IMG/VR virus record: IMGVR_UViG_3300010400_000137 | Coordinates: 1-21,510 of that record | Source: a virus | Direction: 5' to 3' (one strand) | Length of the DNA stretch: 21,510 bases | Part shown: positions 20,912 through 21,510 of the stretch, one piece after another | Position numbering within the stretch: position 1 is the first letter of the stretch | Layout: every line of letters starts with the position of its first letter | Notes under the pieces: model-generated | The model's database searches: none | What the model was told of the DNA's origin: nothing | What the model saw: the letters and a program-made list of their open reading frames with translations, nothing else | Position numbers and translations under genes: made by a program

Positions 20912-21141
20912 TAGGAGACCCTCCGGCGATCACCCGCACGGACCACTGCATTCAACTGTCGGCGCCGGTAGTCGGCCAGATCCACCACCGTGGCCTTCGG
21001 GTGGACCGTGTCGATCAGCCAGCCGAAGAGCCCGCGCAGGAACGTGATCGTCCAGACCATCATCACGATCACGCACCAGCCCGCCAGCATGACGGCCACC
21101 GCCTGGAGCGCAGGCCCCGCATGAACGAAGGTGTCCATCAT
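20911..21141 (-). CDS. Small membrane protein
   Basis: A 76-residue protein with a long hydrophobic segment (residues 10-45: ALQAVAVMLAGWCVIVMMVW, then TFLRGLFGWLI), enough for one or two membrane helices, and a basic C-terminal tail (YRRRQLNAVVRAGDRRRV). The ATG at 21139-21141 overlaps the previous stop as ATGA; an extra ATG follows directly. A holin-like or host-membrane role is possible, but nothing else in view indicates lysis. Confidence 0.65.
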   Translation of the reverse strand: MMDTFVHAGPALQAVAVMLAGWCVIVMMVWTITFLRGLFGWLIDTVHPKATVVDLADYRRRQLNAVVRAGDRRRVS

Positions 21142-21323
21142 CGCGGGCCTTCTTCCTGCACCGGTTCCGCGACCGTGCAGCGCAGTTCCTGGGGCTCCCA
21201 GCCTTTGCACTTCATGAGCAGCGAGCGGTGCAGCCGAATCGCCCATCGCTTGCCGGGGGCTTCGATCGTTTCCTCGATGAGACAGCCCGAGGTGGTTTCC
21301 GTCGTCACCACAAAGGCCGTCAC
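21138..21323 (-). CDS. Small hypothetical protein
   Basis: A 61-residue protein (TAFVVTTETTSGCLIEETIE, then RWAIRLHRSLLMKCKGWEPQ) with beta-rich N-terminal and charged C-terminal halves. The GTG start overlaps the stop of a 13-codon upstream ORF as GTGA. It is not recognised. It opens the run of genes toward the SSB-like gene. Confidence 0.5.
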   Translation of the reverse strand: MTAFVVTTETTSGCLIEETIEAPGKRWAIRLHRSLLMKCKGWEPQELRCTVAEPVQEEGPR

Positions 21324-21361
21324 AGGGCACCCACTGTCCGTTGTAAACTTGTCTGCGTCAT
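21320..21361 (-). CDS. 13-residue leader ORF (speculative)
   Basis: An ATG with GAGGAG upstream opens a 13-residue frame (MTQTSLQRTVGAL), whose TGA overlaps the next GTG as GTGA, the same coupling as real gene pairs here. It may be a leader peptide that carries ribosomes to the next gene rather than a functional protein. Confidence 0.3.
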   Translation of the reverse strand: MTQTSLQRTVGAL

Positions 21362-21394
21362 CTGTCTTCAGCTCCTCTCGCTGATGCCAGGTGC

Positions 21395-21427
21395 GGGGGC
21401 ACGGGTTCCAGCCGCGCCCCCTTTTTT
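21395..21427 (+). terminator. Intrinsic terminator on the plus strand
   Basis: GGGGGC (21395-21400) pairs perfectly with GCCCCC (21416-21421); the 15-base interval can add a CGG/CCG inner stem, and six T bases (21422-21427) follow. It would stop plus-strand transcription. All adjacent genes are on the minus strand, so no transcript for it is seen in the window. In the minus direction no T run follows. Confidence 0.6.
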
Positions 21428-21431
21428 CATG

Positions 21432-21510
21432 TCAGACCACGAGATAGCACAGCCAACCCCACCAGTCGTCGCAGCAGAGCGGCATCGCATCGCACGCCAG
21501 ATACACGTAG
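21432..21510 (-). CDS. Cys/Trp-rich hypothetical protein (partial, 5' end outside window)
   Basis: The frame is open from the right edge to a TGA at 21432-21434, showing the last 25 residues, which end CCDDWWGWLCYLVV. The Cys/Trp-rich aromatic tail is unusual. No homologue is recognised. The 108 bases after it (21324-21431) hold only the plus-strand terminator and short speculative ORFs. Confidence 0.4.
   Translation of the reverse strand, partial: YVYLACDAMPLCCDDWWGWLCYLVV

Noticed and set aside
21368-21430. 20-codon ORF right after the partial gene at the right edge
   Set aside because: It runs through the terminator hairpin and its codons follow the GC hairpin; no ribosome site is clear, so it is probably chance.
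1-21510. CRISPR array, tRNA, rRNA, IS element, attachment site or integrase
   Set aside because: Genes leave almost no gaps, the only repeats are the iteron cluster, and no cloverleaf, transposase or integrase motif was seen. Small structures could be missed by eye.

Overview
The window reads as part of a tailed double-stranded DNA phage genome (Caudoviricetes-type), probably from an environmental sample. The evidence is a large terminase with Walker and nuclease motifs, a DUF5681-type small terminase, a large portal-like protein and a scaffold-like protein in conserved order, plus an SSB-like protein, a DnaQ-type exonuclease, a lambda-O-like replication protein and two DNA methyltransferases. 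The base composition is GC-rich by eye. I see no integrase, rRNA, tRNA or CRISPR array. The host cannot be named from the sequence.

Layout: almost everything is on the minus strand and is read from right to left. Block A (21510 to 13069) is an early/replication module: a small membrane protein, SSB-like protein, 3'-5' exonuclease, HNH protein, N6/N4 DNA methyltransferase, second HNH protein, replication initiator-like protein with an iteron cluster inside it, small zinc-knuckle proteins, C5 DNA methyltransferase with a long second reading frame on top of it, winged-helix protein, PD-(D/E)XK nuclease-like protein and hypotheticals. Block B (12440-13066) is a three-gene plus-strand island driven by a near-consensus sigma70 promoter whose predicted start lies on the first codon. 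Block C (12338 to 1) starts divergently with a small HTH regulator and continues through TerS, TerL, two small proteins, portal, a methyltransferase, a GroES-like co-chaperonin and a scaffold-like protein. It then runs into a surface-sugar cassette: a nucleotidyltransferase, methyltransferase, zinc ribbon, glycosyltransferase-like protein, NeuB, an exported Ig-like protein, cupin, NeuA and a partial protein at the left edge.

How the genes may work together: Block A supplies DNA replication, processing and modification, with a plausible lambda-like origin inside the replication gene. Block C packages DNA and builds the head, helped by a phage-encoded co-chaperonin with an altered roof region. 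The sugar cassette looks like a route to an activated nonulosonic (sialic-type) acid and its transfer, which would remodel either the host envelope or the virion. Genes are packed extremely tightly, with about 18 four-base ATGA/GTGA stop-start overlaps, so translational coupling is likely throughout.

Most notable: (1) a 308-codon ORF overprinted in the +1 frame of the C5 methyltransferase, with its own start and four WPTP motifs; (2) nonulosonate genes, including a NeuB lacking the C-terminal SAF domain, placed inside the morphogenesis operon where a major capsid gene would be expected; (3) a phage GroES homologue with a replaced roof loop; (4) an iteron/hairpin cluster inside the replication gene; (5) a compact divergent control region with a probable leaderless promoter.
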